Origin: Seminavis robusta | Lineage: Eukaryota > Bacillariophyta > Bacillariophyceae > Naviculales > Naviculaceae | Direction: 5' to 3' | Assembly: GCA_903772945.1 (NCBI GenBank) | Contig: CAICTM010000220.1 | Coordinates: 17,714-81,713 of the forward strand | DNA: 64,000 bases | In this document: one piece after another, positions 51,732 to 62,350 of the stretch | Position numbering within the stretch: position 1 is the first letter of the stretch | How the letters are laid out: every line of letters begins with the position of its first letter | Program-made: the position numbers and the translations under genes | The notes under the pieces: model-generated | What the model was told of the DNA's origin: nothing | The model's input: the letters and a program-made list of their open reading frames with translations, nothing else | Databases searched by the model: none

Positions 51732-53503
51732 ATGGTTACCCGCAGCAAATCCCCCAAGCCCAACGACAATGCCGTCAAGAACGAGTCGAATCCCTTGAGA
51801 TCGGACCCCGAGTTGTGTGGGTTACTCAAGCGTCTCGATAAGATTAAGAAATACAAGACGTTCAATCGCTGGAAAACAAAGTTTCTGAACCGCCTGGATG
51901 GTCTGATTTATCAAAAAGGAATGGATCCGGCCGAACGAACGACGGAAGCTTTTAACAAACTCGTCAAAAAGACGGTCGTGGCGGCGTCCAAAGTGACCAA
52001 TCACATTGAAAAGGGAGAATTGAGCAGCGAAAAGAAAACCGTCAAGGCATCATTGTCATTGAGCGAATTGTCCAACAACTTGACGACCACGGTCGAAAAA
52101 TTAGAGGAACTCATCCCTTCCACGGGCAAGGATGAAAAAAAGCTGGGGTACACCAAGTATCATTTGGGTGCAGTGCTGATCCGACAGGGATTTCATCAAT
52201 ACATTACCCTCAAGGCCATTGAAGATGCCCTCACGGGATTGCCGAAAAGGTGGCAGATGTGGCCGATCGCCAACAATTGGAGCTCTTTGAGTACTACAAG
52301 ACCAAGTTCCAGAGATTCTGTGATATCATGGCCGATTTGAACATGTACGAAATCATGATGAAGTGTGTCGAGTTCCAAGAAGCACCCGATCCAGAAGAAT
52401 CCTCCGATGAAGAACCCATCATGATTGAACTTGCCGTCGAAGGACCCGATGGGCAAACGCAAATCATCAAATTAGAAGTGGATCCCAGTGATACCCTTGG
52501 GAGTATAAGGAGAGTATTGCCGATGATATTGGCATTCCAGTCGACAAGCAAATTGTCAAGTTCAAGGGAAAGGAATTGCCAGACAACAACATGACTGTAG
52601 GCAAGGCAGGACTCCAGGACGGATCCAAACTCACGGTGGAACCACTCAAGATACCCATCACGGTCAAGACGTATGATGGAAAGACCATTAAACTCATGGT
52701 GGATCCAGCGACTTACTTGAGCGATATTAAGCGAAAGGTAGAACCCGAATCCGGTGTTCCAGCTCAAAATCAACGACTCTTTCTCGATAAGAAGGAACTG
52801 GACAATGACAACCAACGAGCCGACGATGCCGGGATCAAAGCCAACACGGTCCTCTACATGGAACCCAAAAGCATCAAACTCAATGTCGAAATGCCCGATG
52901 GAAGCAAAGTCGAAGTGGAGGTCTCACCCTCGGATACTACCGATGATCTCAAACAAAAAATTGAAGAGGAGACGGGTATGAAGGTACCGGAACAAATCTT
53001 GAAACAAAACGGCAAGGATTTGCCAGCGGGCAAAAAGTTGAAAGATCTTGGAATCAAAGATGGTGATGACGTGCAGGTGCCATCAACAAGGTCCCTGTCA
53101 AGGTACAAACCAAAGACGGAAAAACCGTCGAAATCATGGTTGCCCCCGACGATACGTTGGCGGATATCAAGAAACAACTGGAAGCTGAAACGGGCCTTCC
53201 GTTTGATCAGCAAGATTGACCATGGATGGCAAACCCCTCACGGGCGACAAGAAAACGGCGCGAGATATGGGTATCAAGGCGGGGACGACACTCAAGTTGG
53301 ATGCCAAGGCGATAACCATCACAGTGGAACTCACGGATGGAACCAAGCATGTCGTGAAATTGGACGCCCTGGACTCCAAGTCGGCCATTGAGAAGTCCAT
53401 TGGCAAGACAGGGTTGGCCAAATTCTTGACAATCAACTCGGGAACGCTGGAACTGGACACAACAAAATTTCGGAAAAAAGTGAAACCTGTAAGAATTGGG
53501 TGA
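51732..53503 (+). pseudogene. tandem ubiquitin-like protein gene, copy 1 (frameshifted)
   Basis: Same gene as 56889-58646, from ATG 51732, but broken by single-base losses near 52239, 52508, 53078, 53211 and 53463. It also differs by substitutions that are mostly silent in the coding frame (for example GAC/GAT and AAG/AAA changes near 52490, 52730 and 52790). That pattern fits an allele or recent paralogue seen through an error-prone consensus, as well as a young pseudogene. Confidence 0.75.
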
Positions 53504-53777
53504 GGTTTGTCTCTCTAATAAGAATTACCTTGCGGATACATGGATAAAAATATAACTTGATGATTGATGTTGACTAAGAGGGAACATTTAGTCAATTTTG
53601 CACCAAGCGCCTGAGGCACTAGTCCCGCTCGCGATGTGTGGATTGTGTGGTTGTTGCTTTGGGTGCTGCGTTGGTTTTCCGAATGTGACTGCACAATCAC
53701 ATGCGGTCACGCCTAAGCCTTGAAACAACGCTGCTGGCAGTGCAGGTGAACCAGTGGTTGAGCTGACTGGTTGATGC

Positions 53778-55278
53778 CTATGTGATTTGCCAGGAGCATC
53801 TCCAACTCTTCCCACTCCTCCATGTACTCTTCGACCTTTGCTTCCAGCTCTTCCTTTTTCTTGGATAGTCGACTAGCTTTCCCACGTCACTCCCGTTGGC
53901 TAACATTCTTCGTCCAGAGACGCGATTTCTTCCTCGGTCTTTTCTAGCAGTTCCTCCAACTTTGATATTCTTTTAGGTGCATTGAACAACTTCTTTCGAA
54001 TTGCTGGATCGACTTCAACTTTGGCTGGTTGCCCTGTTTCGGTTCCCTCCTTGTCAGTCTCACCCAATGTCGTTCTGACTACTTGCCAGTCGTCGTTTCT
54101 CATGCTTCTTTGTTCTAGCTTGAACTTGCCATCTGAGACCGTGGCGACATGAGTGAAACCCACCTTGGAACAGAATTCTTTGTCGTGAGATATCACCACA
54201 ACAGCCCCATCATCTTTGCCCCAATCGGTCAGGGCGTCGCTGAGTGCCTCCACGCTGAACATTTCAGCATACAAGGATCATCAAAGTAGGATCAGATCAA
54301 AGCAAATCGCACCGAGCCATCCACACTTGCACACGCCTTCTTACCATTCCTGATCCAAATGATTTGACACTTCGTCCAGCAATATGCAGTTTGATGGTTT
54401 GATGGAAAAGTTTGACAAAGCAACTCGCGCCTTTTCGCCTCCTGACAGCTCTTTGATTCTGCGCAACGCCTTTTCACCTGTCAGCCCTAACCTACCCATG
54501 ACACCTCTGGCTTGTTCATCCGAAATAGTAACGTCAAATCCGGTTCGAGCATACTGTGTGACAATGTCAACTGCCCTCGATTCACCATCAAGCTCTTGGG
54601 CCAAGTCTTGAGTGAAAACACCCAATTCAAGCTGTGCATTCTTGGTCCGCTCTCCCTCAATCAGAGGCAGTGTTCCTCTCAACGAATGAAGCAATGTGCT
54701 TTTCCTTTGGAAACAATGCGAATGAGAAACATCGCCAGTTTGAGATGACAAGTTGAATCCATGATAGGGCCCGCACAACGCTTGATACCAAACATACCCT
54801 GCTCCATTGGGACCCCGGATAAGCAATTTCATTCCTCTCACAATTTCCAAATTGACCCCTTCCACAAGGGGTTTATCATTGTCGTATCCAACCGATGCAT
54901 CGTTAAGAGCCAACAGGGTGTCTCCGATAGCGCGAGGAGGGTCTGGCAAGACCAGTGTCGGTTTGAACCGCTCCGCCACGATTGCTTCATCCGGCTCATC
55001 CAACAATCCCTCTCGCCCCATCTTTTCGAGTTGTTTGACTCTGGATTGAGCCGCAGATGCCTTGGTAGCGGATGCTCCCCATTTATCTACAAAGCCTTGC
55101 AGTTTGGCTGCCTTTACCTGATTGCGCTCGAATTCTGCCCGCGATGCCAGCGCTCGTTGCTGTTTCAATTCCAGATATTGAGGGTACGTGCAGGATTTGT
55201 AGACTTGTAGATTGCCAGTGGGTGTAATTTCCGCAATGTGATCCATAGACTCGAGCAACTGTACATCGTGAGTGACAA
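53778..55278 (-). pseudogene. ABC-F ATPase gene, copy 1 (5' end replaced by repeat C)
   Basis: Corresponds to part of exon 3 through exon 5 of the gene at 58970-61525 with the same introns (donors near 54797 and 54344, acceptors near 54705 and 54255). It stops abruptly at 55278, where repeat C begins inside the codons after the first ABC domain, so the first ATPase domain is missing. Small deletions near 53782 and 53908 break the last exon. Confidence 0.75.
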
Positions 55279-56157
55279 CCGTTGTTGCCGTGCGTCCCGA
55301 CTTCAGGGTCATGGTCGCGATTTCGCGTTTCGCGATTTTCAACAACAACAACAAAAGTCCTTCGCGCGAAGTCGATGCTTGAAAAGGACATGGGGGCTTC
55401 TAAGTCTTGGACTTTGCCCTCTAAGTCTTGGCCCCGCCCCTTAAGTCTTCCATCCAATGATGACTTGGCGCGCCGCGAGACTTTGGTCCAGGTGGTGGTG
55501 GTGACCAGCCACCTTTACCATGCCACACCACACGCCACAGTGACAGCCCTTGGTACCCGATAGGTGTGGAGCTGACTATGCCAGCGATTGAGGCCGTGAA
55601 TTCCTTTTGGTGTGGCCCTGTTGCCTCCGTCTTTGAACGGTGGTGGTTGTGGCCCTTTGTGCTGCTGATTGATTGCCATGGTCGCCCTTTGCGCCTGGCT
55701 CTTCCTCCTCTATGAGTGTAAACTGGCTACTTTTTTGTCATTCCAGTGACCTAATTTTAAAGTTTCGGCCTCCATTCACTCGTACAGTATGTTGGCTCGC
55801 ATCTTTCTGCGCGCCTATTTTCTTTCGTGTGTTTACACCTAGAGTAAAGGTGGTCTACAGTCCGACTGTATACCACTCCGGGTGTCCGCTGACTCAGTTG
55901 ACATGGGGCTTTCGGCATCGTGTCTGCGACACGCTGTTCGTCAGCACATGGGCTCTTCTCAGTTCAATGTTGGGTTCCAACGGTTTTGGATTGGTGCACT
56001 GGTGCACTGGATATCACCGTTGTTCCCAACCCTAGCACTATCGTTCCGACACTACATACTCTAGGTGTATTTGGTCGTACCTAAATAGTCCTAGGAACTG
56101 CCCATGCCAACCAGATTGCGACAGCTGAGGCGGTGGCTGGGAGTCGAGAAGACTCCT
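55279..56157 (+). repeat. repeat C, copy 3
   Basis: Near-identical to copy 2 with small deletions towards the end. Its left edge is the breakpoint of the truncated ABC-F copy. Confidence 0.8.
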
Positions 56158-56507
56158 AGCCATGACTCTAAGCGAGCAATGTGGTAGCACACATGCTCCA
56201 ATTAGACTGGCTGCCACTGCAGATAGTGCTAGGAGCCACTCATTGTTCTGAGCAGCCACCAAAGGAAGAGGACAATGATGTCCTTTTTTTTTAAGGGGCT
56301 CTTCTCAGTTCAATGTTGGGTTCCAACGGTTTTGGATTGGTGCACTGGTGCACTGGATATCACCGTTGTTCCCAACCCTAGCACTATCGTTCGACACTAC
56401 ATACTCTAGGTGTATTTGGTCGTACCTAAATAGTCCTAGCAAACTGCCCATGCCAACCAGATTGCGGACAGCTGAGGCGGTGGCTGGGAGTCGAGGAAGA
56501 CTCCTGT
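56158..56507 (+). repeat. D fragment followed by a second C tail, second instance
   Basis: Same arrangement as 51001-51350; leads into the intact ubiquitin-like gene. Confidence 0.75.
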
Positions 56508-56888
56508 TGTCGTTTGTCCTTTCGCTCGTGTTTCGTGTTTCGCTTTGTTGGTCGTGGACCACTGCTGTGTTCTGACAGCTTTGCCGCTTTACTTCAATGA
56601 CTTTCCCATGCCACTTTTCAACTTTTCGTTCTTGCAAGCAAGGGTATCTTTTTACAAGATACATCAACCCAAAGGAAGTGTGCGGGGAAGTTATGAATCC
56701 GCGAACTCTGCCATCGCATTCACCAGGAAGCTCTTCTTCTACTTTTCTCTGAGTAGAGCATCCATTGAAACTGCCATTTGAAAGCAAGGGCACTGCAGTC
56801 TGGTCCCCGTCGTCTCCTTTGGTCAAGCCTGAAGCTCAGCTACCGTATCTATACTCTTTTAGTTTGTTCATTATTTTCAAGATTCAAG

Positions 56889-58646
56889 ATGGTTACCCGC
56901 AGCAAATCCCCCAAGCCCAACGACAATGCCGTCAAGAACGAGTCGAATCCCTTGAGATCGGACCCCGAGTTGTGTGGGTTACTCAAGCGTCTCGATAAGA
57001 TTAAGAAATACAAGACGTTCAATCGCTGGAAAACAAAGTTTCTGAACCGCCTGGATGGTCTGATTTATCAAAAAGGAATGGATCCGGCCGAACGAACGAC
57101 GGAAGCTTTTAACAAACTCGTCAAAAAGACGGTCGTGGCGGCGTCCAAAGTGACCAATCACATTGAAAAGGGAGAATTGAGCAGCGAAAAGAAAACCGTC
57201 AAGGCATCATTGTCATTGAGCGAATTGTCCAACAACTTGACGACCACGGTCGAAAAATTAGAGGAACTCATCCCTTCCACGGGCAAAGATGAAAAAAAGC
57301 TGGGGTACACCAAGTATCATTTGGGTGCAGTGCTGATCCGACAGGGCTTTCATCAATACATTACCCTCAAGGCCATTGAAGATGCCCTCACGGGAATTGC
57401 CGAAAAGGTGGCCGATGTGGCCGATCGCCAACAATTGGAGCTCTTTGAGTACTACAAGACCAAGTTCCAGAGATTCTGTGATATCATGGCCGATTTGAAC
57501 ATGTACGAAATCATGATGAAGTGTGTCGAGTTCCAAGAAGCACCCGATCCAGAAGAATCCTCCGATGAAGAGCCCATCATGATTGAACTTGCCGTCGAAG
57601 GACCCGATGGGAAAACGCAAATCATCAAATTAGAAGTGGATCCCAGTGACACGCTTGGGAGTATCAAGGAGAGTATTGCCGATGATATTGGCATTCCAGT
57701 CGACAAGCAAATTGTCAAGTTCAAGGGAAAGGAATTGCCAGACAACAACATGACTGTAGGCAAGGCAGGACTCCAGGATGGATCCAAACTCACGGTGGAA
57801 CCACTCAAGATACCCATCACGGTCAAGACGTATGATGGAAAGACCATTAAACTCATGGTGGATCCAGCGACTTACTTGAGCGACATTAAGCGAAAGGTAG
57901 AACCCGAATCCGGTGTTCCAGCTCAAAATCAACGGCTCTTTCTCGATAAGAAAGAACTGGACAATGACAACCAACGAGCCGACGATGCCGGGATCAAAGC
58001 CAACACGGTCCTCTACATGGAACCCAAAAGCATCAAACTCAATGTCGAAATGCCCGATGGAAGCAAAGTCGAAGTGGAGGTCTCACCCTCGGATACTACC
58101 GATGATCTCAAACAAAAAATTGAAGAGGAGACGGGTATGAAGGTACCGGAACAAATCTTGAAACAAAACGGCAAGGATTTGCCAGCGGGCAAAAAGTTGA
58201 AAGATCTTGGAATCAAAGATGGTGATGACGTGCAGGTGGCCATCAACAAGGTCCCTGTCAAGGTACAAACCAAAGACGGAAAAACCGTCGAAATCATGGT
58301 TGCCCCCGACGATACGTTGGCGGATATCAAGAAACAACTGGAAGCTGAAACGGGCCTTCCGTTTGATCAGCAAGAGTTGACCATGGATGGCAAACCCCTC
58401 ACGGGCGACAAGAAAACGGCGCGAGATATGGGTATCAAGGCGGGGACGACACTCAAGTTGGATGCCAAGGCGATAACCATCACAGTGGAACTCACGGATG
58501 GAACCAAGCATGTCGTGAAATTGGACGCCCTGGACTCCAAGTCGGCCATTGAGAAGTCCATTGGCAAGACAGGGTTGGCCAAATTCTTGACAATCAACTC
58601 GGGAACGCTGGAACTGGACACAAACAAAATATTCGGAAAAAAGTGA
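56889..58646 (+). CDS. tandem ubiquitin-like-domain protein (four full folds plus a partial fifth)
   Basis: 585 residues from ATG 56889, the first Met after an upstream open stretch without ATG. Residues 1-220 are mostly helical and charged, with no family I recognise. Then ubiquitin-like folds start near residues 230 (IMIELAVEGPDGKTQIIKLE), 306 (IPITVKTYDGKTIKLMVD), 380 (IKLNVEMPDGSKVEVEV), 454 (VPVKVQTKDGKTVEIMVA) and 527 (ITITVELTDGTKHVVKL). They are spaced about 74 residues apart, the size of ubiquitin, with the usual I-K-x-x-I/L helix and F/L-x-G-K-x-L strand. The fifth stops after about 59 residues. There is no Gly-Gly end or spacer between folds, so it should not be processed or conjugated like polyubiquitin. 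It converges on the ABC-F gene. Confidence 0.8.
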   Translation: MVTRSKSPKPNDNAVKNESNPLRSDPELCGLLKRLDKIKKYKTFNRWKTKFLNRLDGLIYQKGMDPAERTTEAFNKLVKKTVVAASKVTNHIEKGELSSEKKTVKASLSLSELSNNLTTTVEKLEELIPSTGKDEKKLGYTKYHLGAVLIRQGFHQYITLKAIEDALTGIAEKVADVADRQQLELFEYYKTKFQRFCDIMADLNMYEIMMKCVEFQEAPDPEESSDEEPIMIELAVEGPDGKTQIIKLEVDPSDTLGSIKESIADDIGIPVDKQIVKFKGKELPDNNMTVGKAGLQDGSKLTVEPLKIPITVKTYDGKTIKLMVDPATYLSDIKRKVEPESGVPAQNQRLFLDKKELDNDNQRADDAGIKANTVLYMEPKSIKLNVEMPDGSKVEVEVSPSDTTDDLKQKIEEETGMKVPEQILKQNGKDLPAGKKLKDLGIKDGDDVQVAINKVPVKVQTKDGKTVEIMVAPDDTLADIKKQLEAETGLPFDQQELTMDGKPLTGDKKTARDMGIKAGTTLKLDAKAITITVELTDGTKHVVKLDALDSKSAIEKSIGKTGLAKFLTINSGTLELDTNKIFGKK

Positions 58647-58969
58647 AACCGTGTAAGAATTGGGTGAGGTGTTGTCTCTCTAATAAGAATGTACCTTGCG
58701 GATACATGGATAAAAATATAACTTGACTGATTGGATGTTGACTAAGAGGGAAGCAATTTAGTGCAATTTTGCACCAAGCGCCATGAGGCACTAGTCCCGC
58801 TCCGCGGAGGATCGTGATGGATCCTGTGTGGTTGTTGCTTTGGGTGCTGGCGTTGGTTTTCCGATTGTGATGCAACAACTGCTCAGGGCGGCCTACCAGC
58901 CTTGAAATGACAAGCGCTGCTGGCAGTGCAGGTGAACCAGTGGTTGATGCCTACCGAACTGGTTGATGC
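58647..58969. other. convergent spacer, no gene seen
   Basis: 323 bp between the stops of the ubiquitin-like and ABC-F genes. The copy-1 equivalent is 53504-53777. Confidence 0.5.
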
Positions 58970-61525
58970 CTACTGTGATTCTGCCAGGAGCATCTCCAAC
59001 TCTTCCCACTCCTCCATGTACTCTTCGACCTTTGCTTCCAGCTCTTCCTTCTTCTTGGATAGGTCGACTAGCTTTCCCACGTCACTCCCGTTGGCTAACA
59101 TCTCTTCGTCCAGAGACGCGATTTCTTCCTCGGTCTTTTCTAGCAGTTCCTCCAACTTTGATATTCTTTTAGGTGCATTGAACAACTTCTTTCGAATTGC
59201 TGGATCGACTTCAACTTTGGCTGGTTGCCCTGTTTCGGTTCCCTCCTTGTCAGTCTCACCCAATGTCGTTCTGACTACTTGCCAGTCGTCGTTTCTCATG
59301 CTTCTTTGTTCTAGCTTGAACTTGCCATCTGAGACCGTGGCGACATGAGTGAAACCCACCTTGGAACAGAATTCTTTGTCGTGAGATATCACCACAACAG
59401 CCCCATCATCTTTGCCCCAATCGGTCAGGGCGTCGCTGAGTGCCTCCACGCTGAACATTTCAGCATACAAGGATCATCAAAGCTAGGATCAGATCAAAGC
59501 AAATCGCACCGAGCCATCCACACTTGCACACGCCTTCTTACCATTCCTGATCCAAATGATTTGACACTTCGTCCAGCAATATGCAGTTTGATGGTTTGAT
59601 GGAAAAGTTTGACAAAGCAACTCGCGCCTTTTCGCCTCCTGACAGCTCTTTGATTCTGCGCAACGCCTTTTCACCTGTCAGCCCTAACCTACCCATGACA
59701 CCTCTGGCTTGTTCATCCGAAATAGTGACGTCAAATCCGGTTCGGGCATACTGTGTGACAATGTCAACGGCCCTCGATTCACCATCAAGCTCTTGGGCCA
59801 AGTCTTGAGTGAAAACACCCAATTCAAGCTGTGCATTTTTGGTCCGCTCTCCCTCAATCAGAGGCAGTGTTCCTCTCAACGAATGAAGCAATGTGCTTTT
59901 CCTTTGAAACAATGCGAATGAGAAACATCGCCAGTTTGAGATGACAAGTTGAATCCATGATAGGGCCCGCACAACGCTTGATACCAAACATACCCTGCTC
60001 CATTGGGACCCCGGATAAGCAATTTCATTCCTCTCACAATTTCCAAATTGACCCCTTCCACAAGGGGTTTGTCATTGTCGTATCCAACCGATGCATCGTT
60101 GAGAGCCAACAAGGTGTCTCCGATAGCGCGCGGAGGGTCTGGCAAGACCAGTGTCGGTTTGAACCGCTCCGCCACGATTGCTTCATCCGGCTCATCCAAC
60201 AATCCCTCTCGCCCCATCTTTTCGAGTTGTTTGACTCTGGATTGAGCCGCAGATGCCTTGGTAGCGGATGCTCCCCATTTATCTACAAAGCCTTGCAGTT
60301 TGGCTGCCTTTACCTGATTGCGCTCGAATTCTGCCCGCGATGCCAGCGCTCGTTGCTGTTTCAATTCCAAATATTGAGGGTACGTACAGGATTTGTAGAC
60401 TTGTAGATTGCCAGTGGGTGTAATTTCCGCAATGTGATCCATAGACTCGAGCAACTGTACATCGTGAGTGACCAACAGCATTGTCCCGTCACCATCGTAG
60501 GTGGCAAGATAATTGGCCAACCACTTTCTAGCAGCGGCATCCAGATGATTTCCTATGAATAAATGATAATTTCCACCAAAGTGGAGTATACCAGATAGGG
60601 ATGGTCAGTTCACTCTTCCGGCATGTTTCAGGCTGCATTGTTTGTTTGTTGGTCTCACCTGGTTCGTCCATGAGACAAAGTTTGGTTCACTTAGCAACAG
60701 TTTTGCAAAGGAGACTACCCCACCAAAGACAGAGACAAAAACAAGGCAGTGAGAAACCATTGGATGTATTTCAATAGTATCCCAGCAACGACAACATAAT
60801 CAAATCGCTGACTAACCTCTCATCTGCCATCCTCCTGACAACTCATCACAGCGTATATCCAAGTCATGAAATCCCAGACCTTTCAAAACCGTGGCAACCT
60901 TTTGTTCTTGTGTGTATCCACCGGCTGCTTCAAATAGTGTGTTGGCTCGGTCCAGTTCCTGGAGCAGTTTCTCATTGTCTTGACCATTATCATCATCCGC
61001 ATTGGCAAGTTGTTGTTGTATACGTTCCAGATAATCCTTGGCCTTCTGCAATTCTACCATTCCAGACGCGGCTTCCTCATAGACTGTCTTGGTGGATCCA
61101 CTGACGGCAGTTTGCTGGAGATAACCAATATCCCCACCGCCCAGATGAATGTCTCCGTCGTACAGGATTTCTCCCGCCACAGCTTTCAGCAGGGTGGATT
61201 TTCCAGACCCATTGCCTCCAATTAATGCCCATTTGGTCCGAGGTTCCACACGCCAATCAATGCTCTTTAATATTTGGGCTGGTCCTCGTGAAATGGCCAC
61301 ATTTTCCAGCAGCAGAGCGGCTCCCCGAGCATAGTCTTCTTGTCGTTTCTTAGTAGTCTTCTTGACGGCAGATTCTTCTTCCGTGGCGGCAGAAGAAGAA
61401 TAGACGGCCGATGAAAATGTGGGGGTAACTCTTGCGCTAAAAATTGGAGGAGGCAGCGTAAATGCCCCCGTGAAGGCACTTCCAATCCACGTGAAATAGA
61501 ACAGATAGCAAGCCCGATGGAGCAT
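58970..61525 (-). CDS. ABC-F ATPase with plastid-type presequence, five exons
   Basis: Exons are 61525-60817, 60714-60659, 60552-59994, 59901-59542 and 59450-58970, about 721 residues once one base is restored in exon 2. Start MLHRACYLFYFTWIGSAF, then TGAFTLPP, looks like a diatom bipartite plastid signal with Phe after the cleavage point. ABC domain 1: Walker A GGNGSGKST (residues 103-111), signature LSGGW (229-233), then DEP|GNHLD across exons 2/3. ABC domain 2: Walker A GPNGAGKST across exons 3/4, LSGGE, DEVSNHLD. A coiled-coil C-terminus follows. ABC-F proteins lack membrane spans and act on ribosomes, so a plastid translation factor is inferred. As written, exon 2 is one base short (AACTTTGTCTCATGG), which spoils Walker B and the frame; assembly error or a lesion. 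Confidence 0.75.
60553..60658 (-). other. intron 2 of the ABC-F gene
   Basis: GTGAGA donor at 60658 and TAG acceptor at 60553. Splits the first DEPxNHLD motif. The other introns are 60715-60816 (GTTAGT), 59902-59993 (GTATGT) and 59451-59541 (GTAAGA), all 91-106 bp. Confidence 0.75.
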
Positions 61526-62350
61526 GATGAACTGTGCGTACTGAAGGGCGTTAGAATGCAACTATCTTCTGCGTTGATAGCAAATGAATCTCCCAGCAAT
61601 GTGGTGGTACCTTGATGGTGAGAGCCCTTTTCTTTCTTTGAAGTTTGGAAGTTTTTGGGTGGTTGCAGTTTTTTTCCTTCGTGGCATTTTCTTCTTTTTG
61701 AAATGACGTCAGTTTTGTTGAGTCGAGTCAAATAAGCCAGAAAGAGCTGTCAAACGTGAGACCTGAGAGGCTGAAACCGTGACAGCGCCGCTGCATCTTA
61801 CAATCGTTCTCCAACCAAAATCAAAGAGCTGAAGAGGACGGCAGCTGCAGCAACGAAACTCATTCTGGTGCAACTCATAAACTTCTCGGTTCCCGGAGTG
61901 GAATCCATAGAAGTCAATTAGCTTGGCTTTTGGGGAGGAATCTCTGAGCTGATGAGCGTCGATCACAGCTGCGTTGTTGCCGGCTGTGACAATCCAGCCA
62001 GATCGATGTGCTAAGGAATACTCCTACATTCTCACGGCCACGGCATGACTGCCGACCCCATTGTCACTACGTGGACGCAGGAAATTTTTTTTTCAAATCC
62101 CCGTCACACAAACAGAATACAGTTCCAACACCACCAACCGAAAGGACGCCACGGGTTCAAACAGGAAGACTAATTTGTACCCGGCATGTCACTACGCATT
62201 TGCTATTCTGTATCTATCTACTCATTTATAGAATGGGGCCATTTCACCATCCCAATGAACTACCGGTACGGTACAGGTAGAACAAGAATGCTAAGCCTCA
62301 GGGCCCTCCTCAGCCAACTGGCCCTGGAGTGTATCGTCTCCTCCTGGCTA
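61526..62350. other. ABC-F promoter side and spacer to repeat C copy 4
   Basis: Contains one perfect TGACGTCA at 61704-61711. No supported gene: an 85-codon minus-strand frame at 61709-61966 lacks any recognisable feature. 62305-62350 carries a fragment of the minisatellite (CTCAGCCAACTGGCCCTGG). Confidence 0.45.
61704..61711. promoter_or_regulatory. TGACGTCA (CRE/bZIP-type site) upstream of ABC-F
   Basis: A perfect palindromic TGACGTCA about 180 bp before the ABC-F start codon. In Phaeodactylum, TGACGT-type elements control CO2/cAMP-responsive and light-responsive genes through bZIP factors. A role here is inference. Confidence 0.4.

Noticed and set aside
50123-56157. Two direct C copies as LTRs of a retrotransposon
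   Set aside because: The interval holds cellular genes, no reverse transcriptase, integrase or primer site, and copies lack terminal TG/CA with a clear target duplication.
61709-61966. 85-codon minus-strand frame upstream of ABC-F
   Set aside because: No recognisable features and it lies in the likely promoter.
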